Source: a bacterium | GTDB lineage: Bacteria > Bacillota_I > Bacilli_A > RFN20 > CAG-826 | NCBI GenBank assembly: GCA_004561785.1 | Contig: SFUB01000005.1 | Coordinates: forward strand, 1 to 34,317 | Length of the DNA stretch: 34,317 bases | Direction of reading: 5' to 3' | Part shown: positions 34,288 to 34,317 of the stretch, piece by piece | Layout: the number at the start of each line of letters is the position of its first letter | Numbering within the stretch: position 1 is the first letter of the stretch | The notes under the pieces: generated by a model | What the model saw: only the letters and a program-made list of their open reading frames with translations | Told to the model about the DNA's origin: nothing | The model's database searches: none | Made by a program: the position numbers and the translations under genes

Positions 34288-34317
34288 ATGAAGGAAAAGA
34301 AGAGAATCGGGCACGAC
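34288..34317 (+). CDS. Start of an unidentified gene, cut by the window end
   Basis: ATG 34288 is preceded by AAAGGAGA (8 bases) and a TATAAT box. Only ten codons are visible (MKEKKRIGHD), too few to identify the product. It is divergent from the MATE gene. Confidence 0.6.
   Translation, partial: MKEKKRIGHD

Noticed and set aside
1..34317. CRISPR array, insertion sequence, phage or rRNA
   Set aside because: No regularly spaced repeats, transposase or integrase motifs, or rRNA-like stretches were seen.
1..34317. Mollicute code with TGA read as Trp
   Set aside because: Many genes end at TGA, Trp is TGG in all clear genes, and the tRNA-Trp has anticodon CCA.

Overview
The window looks like chromosomal DNA from a gut-type Bacillota, most likely an uncultured Bacilli lineage near the Erysipelotrichales/RFN20/RF39 groups. 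This is inferred from many Gram-positive lipoproteins with Ser-rich linkers, AGGAGG-type ribosome binding sites, DeoR, MalY, KtrB and YqeY family content, and no outer-membrane genes. The genetic code is standard: many genes end in TGA and the only tRNA is a normal tRNA-Trp(CCA). Coding DNA is GC-rich while promoter regions are AT-rich. No phage, transposon, CRISPR array or rRNA was seen.

Region 1 (1-17111) looks like a carbohydrate-utilisation locus. It begins with the 3' part of a six-hairpin (GH78-like) glycosidase, convergent with a DeoR-family regulator. Divergent from the regulator is a complete, signal-less GH78 alpha-L-rhamnosidase. Then come an SGNH/GDSL esterase lipoprotein, a sugar ABC transporter (binding lipoprotein plus two permeases, no ATPase), two tandem paralogous lipoproteins with a GH99/WbsX-like barrel and a CBM9-like C-terminus, and a 1014-residue surface protein. 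The surface protein has a threefold repeated architecture and an unusual GGCGG C-terminal anchor. The proposed flow is capture and trimming of a rhamnose-containing, probably acetylated glycan at the surface, import of oligosaccharides, and cytoplasmic removal of rhamnose. A strong terminator closes the region.

Region 2 (17181-24450) holds a minus-strand RpiB/LacA/LacB-type isomerase lacking two usual active-site histidines, a six-helix membrane protein of unknown function, and a three-gene translationally coupled lipoprotein operon of unknown function. Two of those lipoproteins are paralogues and the third carries four Ig-like domains. A CAAATGA-type motif lies upstream of both the isomerase and the DeoR/rhamnosidase pair and may link them in one regulon.

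Region 3 (24457-34317) is more housekeeping in nature: a MalY-type PLP enzyme coupled to DUF3737; a tight LOG / uridine kinase / sirtuin / DUF5662 operon; a potassium-uptake operon with two RCK proteins and a TrkH/KtrB channel; a YqeY-like gene; tRNA-Trp; a MATE transporter with a perfect dyad at its promoter; and the first ten codons of another gene.
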